Part shown: piece by piece, positions 45,295 through 53,645 of the stretch | How the letters are laid out: each line of letters opens with the position of its first letter | How positions within the stretch are numbered: position 1 is the first letter of the stretch | Source: an unidentified eubacterium SCB49 | GTDB lineage: Bacteria > Bacteroidota > Bacteroidia > Flavobacteriales > Flavobacteriaceae | DNA: 64,000 nucleotides | Reading direction: 5' to 3' | NCBI GenBank assembly: GCA_000170815.1 | Contig: ABCO01000004.1 | Location: 124,001 to 188,000, forward strand | The notes under the pieces: model-generated | Told to the model about the DNA's origin: nothing | Database searches by the model: none | What the model saw: the letters and a program-made list of their open reading frames with translations, nothing else | Translations under genes and position numbers: made by a program

Positions 45295-46350
45295 ATGCAA
45301 AAATTGATGTCAAAGAAAAAGCCTACGTATCCTATTACAGAAGCTTTATCTAATTACTTAACAAAATACGCTCGTAACATAAAAATCCCCATTTATTATG
45401 ATGATTTATTACGTTATCAAGGCGCTATCACTGTCTACGACAAGCACGGCAACGATTCTTTATGGATACAAGTATATTATTCAGATTCAGAACGACAAGA
45501 TATTGAACTAAGCTTAAAGCAAATGTATTCCATTTTGCACAGTGATGGGTCTGACGCACTGTTACCGTACTTAAACATTGATAGCATTGATTATTGCACC
45601 TTCGGAAACAGCAAACCTTTTAGAATAAAAGTTCGTAACATATTAAACGACAACTACCTTTTTCTATACATAAAAAAGGCAGATGCTTCACGGATTTATG
45701 GTCTAGAACTAGAGCAATTAATTTCACCAAATCAAATCAACTTTTTAGTTCACGGAAACACACTAATTGAAGAACATATTTCTGGGATTCCAGGAGATGA
45801 TTTTATCACTTATCATCTTGATAAATGCTCAGATCAAGACAAACGAGAAGTTGCAAAAGAGTTTGTGAAGTTTAATGAAAGGTGCTTTGTTCGATTACTT
45901 GGTGACATGCGCTCTTACAACTATGTAATGGTAATCACCAATGACTTTAACCGAATTCAATATAGAATTCGCGCCATAGATTTTGACCAACAAAGCTATG
46001 AAGGCAATCAAAAAGTATATAGACCTCAATTTTTAAAAGAAAACAATACACTAGTAAAACTAGTAGAGCGTGTACTCGAAAAAGCTTCAATAGAACAATA
46101 CAAAAGAGAAGAACGCTCTCTATTAGCAAAACGAGCTACAAGCGGTAAAGATCGATTAAGCGAGCTTATGGCTTGTATGAAAAAAGATCACATTTCTAAA
46201 CCTGAAAAAATTATAGAACTTAAAACTTCACTTTTTAAATTTACAGGTGACATTAATTTTAAAAAAGCTAAAAACATGGGAGAAATACTTGATGCCGCTT
46301 TAGATTTTGTCATTAGAAACTACAAAAATGAAAACCCTTTTTTGAAATAA
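45295..46350 (+). CDS. Conserved hypothetical protein with protein-kinase-like (APH/HipA-type) motifs
   Basis: 351 aa, no signal peptide; I do not recognise a named family. The order of features suggests a kinase-like fold. A possible ATP lysine lies in YLFLYIKKAD (127/128) and a Glu in YGLELEQL (about 138-140). A hinge-like NTLIEEHISGIPGDDF follows (155-170). LLGDMRSYNYVM has Asp204-x4-Asn209, like the HxDxxxxN catalytic loop, and RAIDFDQQSY (Asp229/Asp231) resembles the metal-binding DFG/IDW motif. Start ATG 45295 or 45307. It lies just upstream of pyc with 91 nt between, but pyc has its own promoter. Substrate unknown. Confidence 0.7.
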   Translation: MQKLMSKKKPTYPITEALSNYLTKYARNIKIPIYYDDLLRYQGAITVYDKHGNDSLWIQVYYSDSERQDIELSLKQMYSILHSDGSDALLPYLNIDSIDYCTFGNSKPFRIKVRNILNDNYLFLYIKKADASRIYGLELEQLISPNQINFLVHGNTLIEEHISGIPGDDFITYHLDKCSDQDKREVAKEFVKFNERCFVRLLGDMRSYNYVMVITNDFNRIQYRIRAIDFDQQSYEGNQKVYRPQFLKENNTLVKLVERVLEKASIEQYKREERSLLAKRATSGKDRLSELMACMKKDHISKPEKIIELKTSLFKFTGDINFKKAKNMGEILDAALDFVIRNYKNENPFLK

Positions 46351-46376
46351 AGATAAAAAATCAAACAAAAAAGTAA

Positions 46377-46409
46377 TTTAGTATGCCTGCATAATAAATT
46401 ATATCTTTG
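46377..46409 (+). promoter_or_regulatory. Promoter of pyc
   Basis: TTTAG (46377-46381), 20 nt, TATCTTTG (46402-46409); leader about 28 nt. Confidence 0.65.
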
Positions 46410-46441
46410 AAACAGACGTTTACTTATAATTATATTACGAC

Positions 46442-49400
46442 ATGAAAATCAAGAAAATATTGGTCGCTAACCGTAGCGAAATCGCAATCAGAATACTTAG
46501 AGCCTGTACAGAGATCGGCATAAAAACTGTCGCTTTGTTCACTTATGAAGATCGCTATTCTCAACACCGTCTAAAAGCAGATGAAGCTTACCAAATAGGC
46601 GAAGATAACGAGCCATTAAAACCCTATCTTGATATAGATGCTATAATTAAACTTGCCTTAGACAAGGGAGTAGACGCTATTCATCCAGGCTACGGATTTT
46701 TAAGTGAAAACTCAAATTTTGCACGTGCCTGTAAAGAAAACGGTATCATTTTTATTGGACCAGACCCAACAGTAATGGATGCCTTGGGAGATAAAATAAT
46801 GGCAAAAAAGATTGCAGAAAAGTGCAATGTTCCAACCATTAATAGCAACAAAAAAGATCTAACTACTGTTGAAATAGCACTAGAAGAAGCTAAAAACATA
46901 GGCTACCCAGTCATGTTAAAAGCCGCCTCTGGTGGTGGTGGTCGTGGTATGCGTGTAATTCATCAGCCAGATGATCTTGAAAAGAGTTTCGATTCGGCAA
47001 AGAACGAAGCACTTAACTCGTTTGGTGATGATACCATGTTTTTAGAAAAATATGTCGAAAACCCAAAACACTTAGAGGTACAGATTGTAGCAGATAACCA
47101 CGGAAATATTCGTCACCTGTTTGAGCGTGATTGCTCTGTACAACGTCGTCACCAAAAAGTAGTAGAGGTTGCTCCATCATTTAACGTTTCGCAAGAAGTA
47201 AAAGAAGCGTTATACAAGTATGCTATCGCTATTGCCGAAGAAGTAAATTACAACAATGTAGGAACCGTAGAGTTTCTTGTAGACCAACAAGACAACATCT
47301 ACTTTATAGAAGTAAACCCACGTATACAAGTAGAACATACTGTTACAGAAATGGTCACAGGAATTGACCTTATTAAAACTCAAATTTTTATTGCTCGAGG
47401 AGACAGACTCGACGGACCTAAAATTAAAATATACGCACAAGAAAGTCTAGCTACTTATGGTTTTGCTTTACAATGTAGATTAACAACAGAAGACCCTACA
47501 AACGATTTTACACCAGACTACGGAACCATTACCACCTATCGTTCTGCATCTGGAATGGGAATACGACTAGATGCCGGAAGTATCTATCAATCTTATAAAG
47601 TGAGTCCATTTTTTGACTCGATGCTCGTAAAAGTTTCTGCCCATGGTAGAACCCTTGACGGAGCTGTACGAAAAATGAGTCGTGCACTTAAAGAATTTAG
47701 AATTCGTGGTGTAAAAACAAACGTACATTTTCTTCAAAATGTAATCTTACACGAACAATTTAGAGAAGGAAAGGCTACCGTTAATTTTATCAAAGAGCAC
47801 CCTGCACTTTTTAAAATTAAAATACCACAAGACCGTACCACAAAAATCACGAACTACCTTGGTGAAGTTATTGTAAACGGAAATCCAGATGTAAAATTTA
47901 TAGATAAGACTAAAATATTTAGAACCCCTACTATTCCTGCTTTTGATCCTAAAGCAGCTTTTCCGAAGGGAACAAAAGACCTTTTAACAGAACTAGGACC
48001 CGATGGTTTTAGTAAATGGCTAAAAGCAGAAAAAAAGATACATTACACAGATACAACCATGCGTGATGCACACCAATCTTTACTCGCAACTCGTATGCGA
48101 ACTAAAGATATGGTAGCAGTAGCAGAAAGTTTTGCTAAAAATCACCCAAACACTTTTAGTATCGAAATGTGGGGTGGTGCTACTTTTGATGTTTGTATGC
48201 GCTTTTTAAATGAAAGCCCTTGGACACGATTACGCGAGTTACGTAAATTAATGCCTAATATTTTATTCCAGATGCTACTTCGTGGATCTAACGGTGTAGG
48301 TTACAAAGCATACCCTGACAACTTGATTGAAAAATTTGTAGAAACTAGTTGGGAAAACGGAATCGACATTTTTAGAATATTCGATTCTTTAAACTGGGTG
48401 AAAGCCATGGAACCAAGCATGCGTTATGTTCGTGAAAAAACAGGCGGACTTGCAGAAGCAGCTATTAGCTATACAGGTGATATTCTTGATAAAAACAATA
48501 CCAAATACACACTAGACTATTACAAGCAATTAGCAAAAGATCTTGAAAACGCTGGGGCACACATCATTGCTATTAAAGATATGGCAGGATTATTAACGCC
48601 TTATGCAGCGCAAGAACTAATAGGCGCACTAAAAGACACGGTAGATTTACCCTTACATTTACATACACACGACACCTCTAGCATCCAGTCTGCAACCTAC
48701 CTAAAAGCTATTGAAGCTGGTGTAGATGTAGTAGATGTTGCACTAGCAGGATTGAGTGGACTTACCTCACAACCTAACTTTAACAGTGTGGTAGAGATGG
48801 TAAAACACACAGATAGAGCACACGAGTTTGATATGCCTTCTTTAAACAGCTACTCTAATTACTGGGAAGATATCCGTGAATACTACTACCCTTTTGAGTC
48901 TGGGTTAAAAGCCGGGACTGCAGAAGTCTATGCACACGAAATTCCAGGAGGACAATATTCTAATCTACGCCCACAAGCTACAGCATTAGGATTAGGTGAC
49001 CGTTTTGATGAAGTAAAAAAGATGTATGCTGAGGTAAATACACTCTTCGGAAATTTAATAAAAGTAACACCAAGCTCTAAAGTTGTTGGAGATATGGCCA
49101 TCTTTATGGTAACGAACAACCTAACACCAAAAGATATTTTTGAACGAGGCGCTACAATATCATTTCCAGAATCTGTAGTTAGTTTCTTTAAAGGAGATTT
49201 AGGACAACCACAAGGAGGATTTCCGAAGGAACTGCAAGACATTATTTTAAAAACAGAAACACCTTACAAGGATAGACCTAATGCGCATTTAGAGCCAATA
49301 GACTTTACAAAAGAATTTAAAGCCTTTGAAAAGAAGTTTCAACAAGACTTTAGTAGACCTATTGAATTTGAAGATTTTTTAAGTTATAGTCTATACCCAC

Positions 49401-49894
49401 GCGTTTTTGAAGACACCCATTCTAATTATAAAAAGTATGGTAATGTTGCTATTCTTCCTACTAAGAGTTTTTTCTACGGAATGGAACAACGTGAAGAAAT
49501 CATGATTGAGCTAGAACCAGGAAAAACCATTATTGTAAAATTACTTTCGGTAACTCCACCTAACGATGAAGGAAAACGAATGGTATTCTTTAAAGTAAAT
49601 GGAGAAAATCGTTTGGTAGAAATATTAGACAAATCACTTAATATTTCGGTACAACAAAACGAAAAAGCAGATGCAGATGATGATAGTCAATATGGCGCTC
49701 CTTTACAAGGAATGTTATATAAGGTATTAGTAAAACCAGGACAAGAAGTAAAAGAAAATGACCATCTCTTTATTATTGAAGCGATGAAAATGGAAACAAC
49801 AGTAACCGCATTAAAAGACGGAACCGTTGCTTCTTTAGAACTAAAAGAAGGTGAAATGGTAATGACGGGAGATTTGGTTTTAAAAATCGAATAA
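46442..49894 (+). CDS. pyc: Pyruvate carboxylase
   Basis: 1150 aa single-chain enzyme that makes oxaloacetate from pyruvate, bicarbonate and ATP. Biotin carboxylase domain (1-~450: KKILVANRSEIAIRILRA, the ATP loop KAASGGGGRGMR, EVNPRIQVEHTVTE), carboxyltransferase domain (~530-810: DTTMRDAHQSLLATRMRT, and LHTHDTSS as metal ligands), a tetramerisation/allosteric region, and a biotinyl domain with EAMKMETTV near 1110. Monocistronic with promoter and terminator. It refills the C4 pool and opposes malic enzyme at 2.3 kb. Confidence 0.97.
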   Translation: MKIKKILVANRSEIAIRILRACTEIGIKTVALFTYEDRYSQHRLKADEAYQIGEDNEPLKPYLDIDAIIKLALDKGVDAIHPGYGFLSENSNFARACKENGIIFIGPDPTVMDALGDKIMAKKIAEKCNVPTINSNKKDLTTVEIALEEAKNIGYPVMLKAASGGGGRGMRVIHQPDDLEKSFDSAKNEALNSFGDDTMFLEKYVENPKHLEVQIVADNHGNIRHLFERDCSVQRRHQKVVEVAPSFNVSQEVKEALYKYAIAIAEEVNYNNVGTVEFLVDQQDNIYFIEVNPRIQVEHTVTEMVTGIDLIKTQIFIARGDRLDGPKIKIYAQESLATYGFALQCRLTTEDPTNDFTPDYGTITTYRSASGMGIRLDAGSIYQSYKVSPFFDSMLVKVSAHGRTLDGAVRKMSRALKEFRIRGVKTNVHFLQNVILHEQFREGKATVNFIKEHPALFKIKIPQDRTTKITNYLGEVIVNGNPDVKFIDKTKIFRTPTIPAFDPKAAFPKGTKDLLTELGPDGFSKWLKAEKKIHYTDTTMRDAHQSLLATRMRTKDMVAVAESFAKNHPNTFSIEMWGGATFDVCMRFLNESPWTRLRELRKLMPNILFQMLLRGSNGVGYKAYPDNLIEKFVETSWENGIDIFRIFDSLNWVKAMEPSMRYVREKTGGLAEAAISYTGDILDKNNTKYTLDYYKQLAKDLENAGAHIIAIKDMAGLLTPYAAQELIGALKDTVDLPLHLHTHDTSSIQSATYLKAIEAGVDVVDVALAGLSGLTSQPNFNSVVEMVKHTDRAHEFDMPSLNSYSNYWEDIREYYYPFESGLKAGTAEVYAHEIPGGQYSNLRPQATALGLGDRFDEVKKMYAEVNTLFGNLIKVTPSSKVVGDMAIFMVTNNLTPKDIFERGATISFPESVVSFFKGDLGQPQGGFPKELQDIILKTETPYKDRPNAHLEPIDFTKEFKAFEKKFQQDFSRPIEFEDFLSYSLYPRVFEDTHSNYKKYGNVAILPTKSFFYGMEQREEIMIELEPGKTIIVKLLSVTPPNDEGKRMVFFKVNGENRLVEILDKSLNISVQQNEKADADDDSQYGAPLQGMLYKVLVKPGQEVKENDHLFIIEAMKMETTVTALKDGTVASLELKEGEMVMTGDLVLKIE

Positions 49895-49927
49895 ACCCTT
49901 CAAAAAACAAATACACCTAACTAATTA

Positions 49928-49962
49928 AACCTCAAGACCTTTAAAATCTTTGAGGTTTTTTT
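49928..49962 (+). terminator. Terminator of pyc
   Basis: AACCTCAAGA (49928-49937) / TCTTTGAGGTT (49947-49957, one bulged T) followed by a T run, 34 nt past the stop. Confidence 0.88.
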
Positions 49963-50002
49963 ATGGAATTCAGGCTCATTTAATATTTCGAATTCTTTTT
50001 TG

Positions 50003-50033
50003 TTTGTTAATCAAATAAATAACAGTACTTTTG
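50003..50033 (+). promoter_or_regulatory. Promoter of rplM-rpsI
   Basis: TTTG (50003-50006), 19 nt, TACTTTTG (50026-50033): a full match to the Bacteroidota consensus. Leader about 50 nt. Confidence 0.82.
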
Positions 50034-50086
50034 CCGTCCATTAAATTGGGACAGAAAATAATTATTAACATTAGACAAAGAACATA

Positions 50087-50545
50087 ATGGATACATTAAG
50101 TTACAAAACAGTATCTGCTAACAAAGCCACAGTAACAAAAGAGTGGTTAGTTATAGATGCGGACGGGCACACATTAGGTCGTCTTGCGAGTGAAGTTGCA
50201 AAACTTCTTCGTGGTAAGCACAAGCCAAGCTTCACACCTCATGTAGATTGTGGAGACAACGTGATTATCATCAACGCAAGCAACGTCCAATTAACAGGAA
50301 ACAAGTGGAAAGACAAATCTTACATTCGCCATACGGGTTACCCAGGTGGACAAAGAAGTCTTACTGCTACAGAATTAAAAGACAAGAATCCAGCACGCGT
50401 GGTGGAAAAAGCTGTAAAAGGAATGTTACCTAAGAACAAGTTAGGTGCAGTACTTTTCAGAAACTTGAAAGTGTATAGCGACGCTAACCACGGTCAAGAA
50501 GCTCAAAAACCAAGAGAAATTAAAATTAACACCGCGACTAAGTAA
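50087..50545 (+). CDS. rplM: 50S ribosomal protein L13
   Basis: 152 aa, normal length. Core L13 sequence [20 protein letters not shown], then [13 protein letters not shown] and the C-terminal [20 protein letters not shown]. An early-assembly 23S rRNA-binding protein. Forms the classical L13-S9 operon; the stop shares a base with the rpsI ATG (TAATG). Confidence 0.98.
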   Translation: MDTLSYKTVSANKATVTKEWLVIDADGHTLGRLASEVAKLLRGKHKPSFTPHVDCGDNVIIINASNVQLTGNKWKDKSYIRHTGYPGGQRSLTATELKDKNPARVVEKAVKGMLPKNKLGAVLFRNLKVYSDANHGQEAQKPREIKINTATK

Positions 50546-50931
50546 TGGAAACAATACACAAAATAGGAAGAAGAAAAACAGCCGTAGCGCGTGTTTATCT
50601 TACGGAAGGAAAAGGAAACATCACGGTAAACAAGCGTGAGCTTGCAAACTACTTTACAACACCTACATTACAGTACAAAGTAAAGCAGCCGTTAATGTTA
50701 ACAGAAAACGAAACTACGTTTGACATCAATGTAAACGTATTTGGTGGTGGTATCACAGGACAAGCAGAAGCAATTAGACTTGCTATTGCTCGTGCAATGT
50801 GTACATTAAACGACGAGAATAGAGGTATTCTTAAGCCAGAAGGATTACTTACAAGAGACCCAAGAATGGTTGAACGTAAGAAATTCGGTCAGAAGAAAGC
50901 CCGTAAGAAATTCCAATTCTCGAAACGTTAA
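50545..50931 (+). CDS. rpsI: 30S ribosomal protein S9
   Basis: 128 aa. Typical KIGRRKTAVARVYLTEGKG start, the GGGITGQAEAIRLAIARAM core, and the basic C-terminal tail VERKKFGQKKARKKFQFSKR whose last residues reach the decoding centre and P-site tRNA. Translationally coupled to rplM. Confidence 0.98.
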   Translation: METIHKIGRRKTAVARVYLTEGKGNITVNKRELANYFTTPTLQYKVKQPLMLTENETTFDINVNVFGGGITGQAEAIRLAIARAMCTLNDENRGILKPEGLLTRDPRMVERKKFGQKKARKKFQFSKR

Positions 50932-51164
50932 TTTTCATCTTACTGCCCTATCGTATTTTTTACGACAAGGCTTAAAATGGAAATGCTTTTGAAATAGTCA
51001 TGCATCAAATGCAAACTATTTTCAAAAAAAGTTCTTAAATAAATTGAATATTAAATAAGCTGTTAGTCCCACTCTGCCGGGTGGGACAATTAGTTTAGCA
51101 TCTAAACCAAACGTATTAAGCGGAGGTTGACATCTAAACACACAGAACGTAAACTAAAAACAAA
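50932..51164 (+). promoter_or_regulatory. Structured intergenic leader before rpsB
   Basis: 233 nt between rpsI and rpsB with successive hairpins: TCGTA/TACGA (50951-50965); TTTTGAAATAGT/ACTATTTTCAAAA with inner GCAT/ATGC (50987-51027); and GTCCCAC/GTGGGAC (51066-51087). Then GTTTAG (51093-51098) can pair with either of two CTAAAC copies (51102-51107 or 51134-51139), each inside a repeated CATCTAAAC. A GGAGG at 51122-51126 is 38 nt from the ATG, too far for normal initiation. None of the hairpins has a good T run. This is consistent with an S2 autoregulatory leader; inferred only. Confidence 0.5.
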
Positions 51165-51968
51165 ATGGCAAAATTAGAAGTAAAAGAATTACTAGACGCA
51201 GGTGTACACTTTGGTCACCTGACAAGAAAATGGAATCCAAACATGGCACCGTATATCTATATGGAGCGTAACGGAATTCACATTATCAACTTATACAAAA
51301 CTGTTGCAAAACTTGACGAAGCTAACGAAGCTCTTAAGAAAATTGCAGCTAGTGGGCGCAAAATCCTTTTTGTTGCTACTAAAAAACAAGCAAAAGATAT
51401 CGTTGCAGAAAAAGCAGGGAACGCTAACATGCCTTACATCACAGAAAGATGGCCTGGTGGAATGTTAACTAACTTTGTAACTATCCGTAAAGCCGTTAAA
51501 AAAATGACGACTATCGATAGAATGAAAGCAGACGGTACTTTTTTAACTTTATCTAAAAAAGAACGTTTACAAGTAGACCGTTTAAGAGCTAAGCTTGAGA
51601 AAAACTTAGGTTCTATTAGCGACATGAGCCGTTTACCTGGAGCATTATTTGTTGTAGATACTACACGTGAGCACATTGCAGTTGCAGAAGCATTGATTTT
51701 AAAAATTCCAATTTTTGCAATGGTAGATACTAACTCTGACCCAAGAGTAATTGACTATGCTATACCATCTAACGATGATGCATCTAAGTCTATTGACAAA
51801 ATTATGACATCTGTTACAGATGCAGTAATTGAAGGTCTTGAAGAGCGCAAAAATGCAAAAGCAGCTGATGACAAAAAAGCAGCAGCTCCTAAAGCTAAAG
51901 CGGTTAAAACTGAAGCTAAAAAAGAAGCTCCAGTAGTTGCTGCAGAAGCAACAAAAGAAGAAGAGTAG
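51165..51968 (+). CDS. rpsB: 30S ribosomal protein S2
   Basis: 267 aa. S2 core: LLDAGVHFGHLTRKWNPNM, then FVATKKQAKDIV and YITERWPGGMLTNFVTI, followed by PGALFVVDTTREHIAVAEAL. An Ala/Lys/Glu-rich C-terminal tail (AADDKKAAAPKAKAVKTEA), unusual in E. coli S2 but known in Bacteroidota, extends the protein by about 25 residues. Paired with tsf as in most bacteria, but with a terminator-like hairpin between. Confidence 0.97.
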   Translation: MAKLEVKELLDAGVHFGHLTRKWNPNMAPYIYMERNGIHIINLYKTVAKLDEANEALKKIAASGRKILFVATKKQAKDIVAEKAGNANMPYITERWPGGMLTNFVTIRKAVKKMTTIDRMKADGTFLTLSKKERLQVDRLRAKLEKNLGSISDMSRLPGALFVVDTTREHIAVAEALILKIPIFAMVDTNSDPRVIDYAIPSNDDASKSIDKIMTSVTDAVIEGLEERKNAKAADDKKAAAPKAKAVKTEAKKEAPVVAAEATKEEE

Positions 51969-51990
51969 ATTTCATAAAACTACATCATAC

Positions 51991-52038
51991 AAAGTCGCCA
52001 AGTTCATTTCTAATTGAAATTTGCGAAGCGACTTTTTT
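51991..52038 (+). terminator. Terminator/attenuator between rpsB and tsf
   Basis: AAAGTCGC (51991-51998) / GCGACTTT (52028-52035) with an inner ATTTC/GAAAT stem and seven T in a row, 23 nt past the rpsB stop. Partial read-through would set the S2 to EF-Ts ratio. Confidence 0.78.
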
Positions 52039-52099
52039 TAAATTAAAAATAATTCATTAATTAGATATCCCTTAAAACGGTATCAATATCAAAGATATT

Positions 52100-53068
52100 A
52101 TGGCAAAAATAACTGCTGCACAAGTAAACGAATTAAGAAAGAAGACCGGAGCTGGTATGATGGACTGTAAAAACGCCCTAGTAGAAGCAGAAGGTAATTT
52201 AGAAGAAGCAATTGCTGTACTTCGTAAAAAAGGACAAAAAATTGCAGAAAAAAGAGCAGACCGTGACTCAAGTGAAGGTGCTGTTGTTTCTAAAATTAAT
52301 GACACAAACACAAGAGGTGTTGTACTTGCTTTAAACTGTGAGACTGACTTCGTTGCAAATAATGATTCTTACACAGAGATGGCAAACAAAATGGCTGACA
52401 TTGCTATTAACTTTGACACAAAAGAAGAATTTTTAGCTGCAAAGTTTGATGACGCTATGACGGTTGCTGAAAAGCTAATCGAACAAACAGGTGTTATTGG
52501 TGAAAAACTTGAAATTGGTGGTTTTGAAGTGTTAGAAGCTCCTTTTGTAGGAACTTACATTCACGGTAAGAAAATCGGTGCTTTAACAGGTTTAAGCGCT
52601 GCAATTGATGGTGCAGAAAAACTTGCTAAAGAAGTATCTATGCAAGTAGCATCTATGGGAGCAACTACTTTATCTTATAAAGATTTTGACCCAGCATTTG
52701 TAGCTAGCGAAACTGAAGCACGTATTGCTGCTATTGAAAAAGATAACATCGAGTTAGGTCGTTTAGGTAAAACTCAAAAAAATGTTCCTTCTTTTATCTC
52801 TAGATCTCAATTAACTGAAGAGGTATTAGCTAATGCAGAAGAAGCTGCAAAAGCAGAATTAAAAGCAGAAGGAAAACCAGAACAAATCTGGGATAGAATC
52901 CTTCCAGGAAAAATGGAGCGTTTCATTTCTGATAACACAACATTAGACCACGAGCAAGCTTTATTAGACCAAAACTTCATTATGGATGACAAGAAAAACG
53001 TAGGTGACTACGTTGCAGCTCACGGTGATGTAAACGTTGTTGGTTTTAAGAGAGTAACTCTAGCATAA
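52100..53068 (+). CDS. tsf: Elongation factor Ts
   Basis: 322 aa, longer than E. coli EF-Ts (283). N-terminal UBA-like domain AAQVNELRKKTGAGMMDCKNAL, then the EF-Tu contact region VLALNCETDFVANND, and the second core half with GTYIHGKKIGALTGLS. EF-Ts exchanges GDP for GTP on EF-Tu. A ~50-residue insertion around 200-260 (EARIAAIEKDNIELGRLGKT) accounts for the extra length and is common in Bacteroidota EF-Ts. Confidence 0.97.
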   Translation: MAKITAAQVNELRKKTGAGMMDCKNALVEAEGNLEEAIAVLRKKGQKIAEKRADRDSSEGAVVSKINDTNTRGVVLALNCETDFVANNDSYTEMANKMADIAINFDTKEEFLAAKFDDAMTVAEKLIEQTGVIGEKLEIGGFEVLEAPFVGTYIHGKKIGALTGLSAAIDGAEKLAKEVSMQVASMGATTLSYKDFDPAFVASETEARIAAIEKDNIELGRLGKTQKNVPSFISRSQLTEEVLANAEEAAKAELKAEGKPEQIWDRILPGKMERFISDNTTLDHEQALLDQNFIMDDKKNVGDYVAAHGDVNVVGFKRVTLA

Positions 53069-53079
53069 TCTTGACACAG

Positions 53080-53113
53080 TTTTAGAAATTTCGCTACGCG
53101 TCAATTTCTAAAA
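53080..53113 (+). repeat. Inverted repeat behind tsf
   Basis: Perfect 11-bp stem TTTTAGAAATT (53080-53090) / AATTTCTAAAA (53103-53113), followed by a smaller AACTAC/GTAGTT hairpin (53121-53138). Neither has a T run; probably protects the mRNA 3' end before the real terminator. Confidence 0.6.
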
Positions 53114-53148
53114 ATCACTCAACTACCTTAGTGTAGTTAAATATTTTA

Positions 53149-53187
53149 ATCCGCCTTTAGCTATTTGCTTTAGGCGGATATTTTTTT
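53149..53187 (+). terminator. Terminator of rpsB-tsf
   Basis: ATCCGCCT (53149-53156) / AGGCGGAT (53172-53179) followed by A and seven T. Confidence 0.9.
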
Positions 53188-53218
53188 GCTTAATAGTGAG
53201 GATATAAAATGAAGAAGA

Positions 53219-53563
53219 ATGAAAATTAAAAACACATATGTCAAATCTATAACAATATGTATTGCCTTATCACCAATTAGTTGCAGTCATTTTAATCAAT
53301 ATACACCAATAACCACTGAAAGTGAAATGTCAATTGTGGTTCAAAATCATAAAAATGACAGAGGAGGAAGTATTTTAAACAGCAAGTATTTATTAGATTC
53401 TAGCTGCCCATTAGTTTATAAAAAGCGCTTTTCAAATTTAGAAACATTGGATGAGGTTTATTTTCTTGCTCAATTAATACCATATCAACTTCAAAAGATA
53501 AAGGGTGATAATCAATTTTTTATAATAAAAGAGAATGATACACTAATCTACAAATTGCTGTAA
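53219..53563 (+). CDS. Small hypothetical lipoprotein
   Basis: 114 aa, no family recognised. The N-terminus MKIKNTYVKSITICIALSPISC looks like a lipoprotein signal with Cys22, so the ~90-residue mature part would be envelope-anchored. It has two cysteines in all after the signal region counted from Cys22 (SCPLVYKKRF) and ends KENDTLIYKLL. No promoter of the usual type is obvious. Short and isolated between tsf and a convergent esterase, it could be recently acquired or fast-evolving. Confidence 0.6.
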   Translation: MKIKNTYVKSITICIALSPISCSHFNQYTPITTESEMSIVVQNHKNDRGGSILNSKYLLDSSCPLVYKKRFSNLETLDEVYFLAQLIPYQLQKIKGDNQFFIIKENDTLIYKLL

Positions 53564-53585
53564 AAAACCAAAGTAATAGGCAATT

Positions 53586-53621
53586 AAAAGCCCTCTTGAA
53601 TCTTATTACAAGAGGGCTTTT
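53586..53621. terminator. Bidirectional terminator
   Basis: AAAAGCCCTCTTG (53586-53598) / CAAGAGGGCTTTT (53609-53621), 13-bp perfect stem between convergent genes, with A/T tracts on both sides. Confidence 0.9.
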
Positions 53622-53645
53622 ATAAAAAGTTATTCTTAGTAAACA

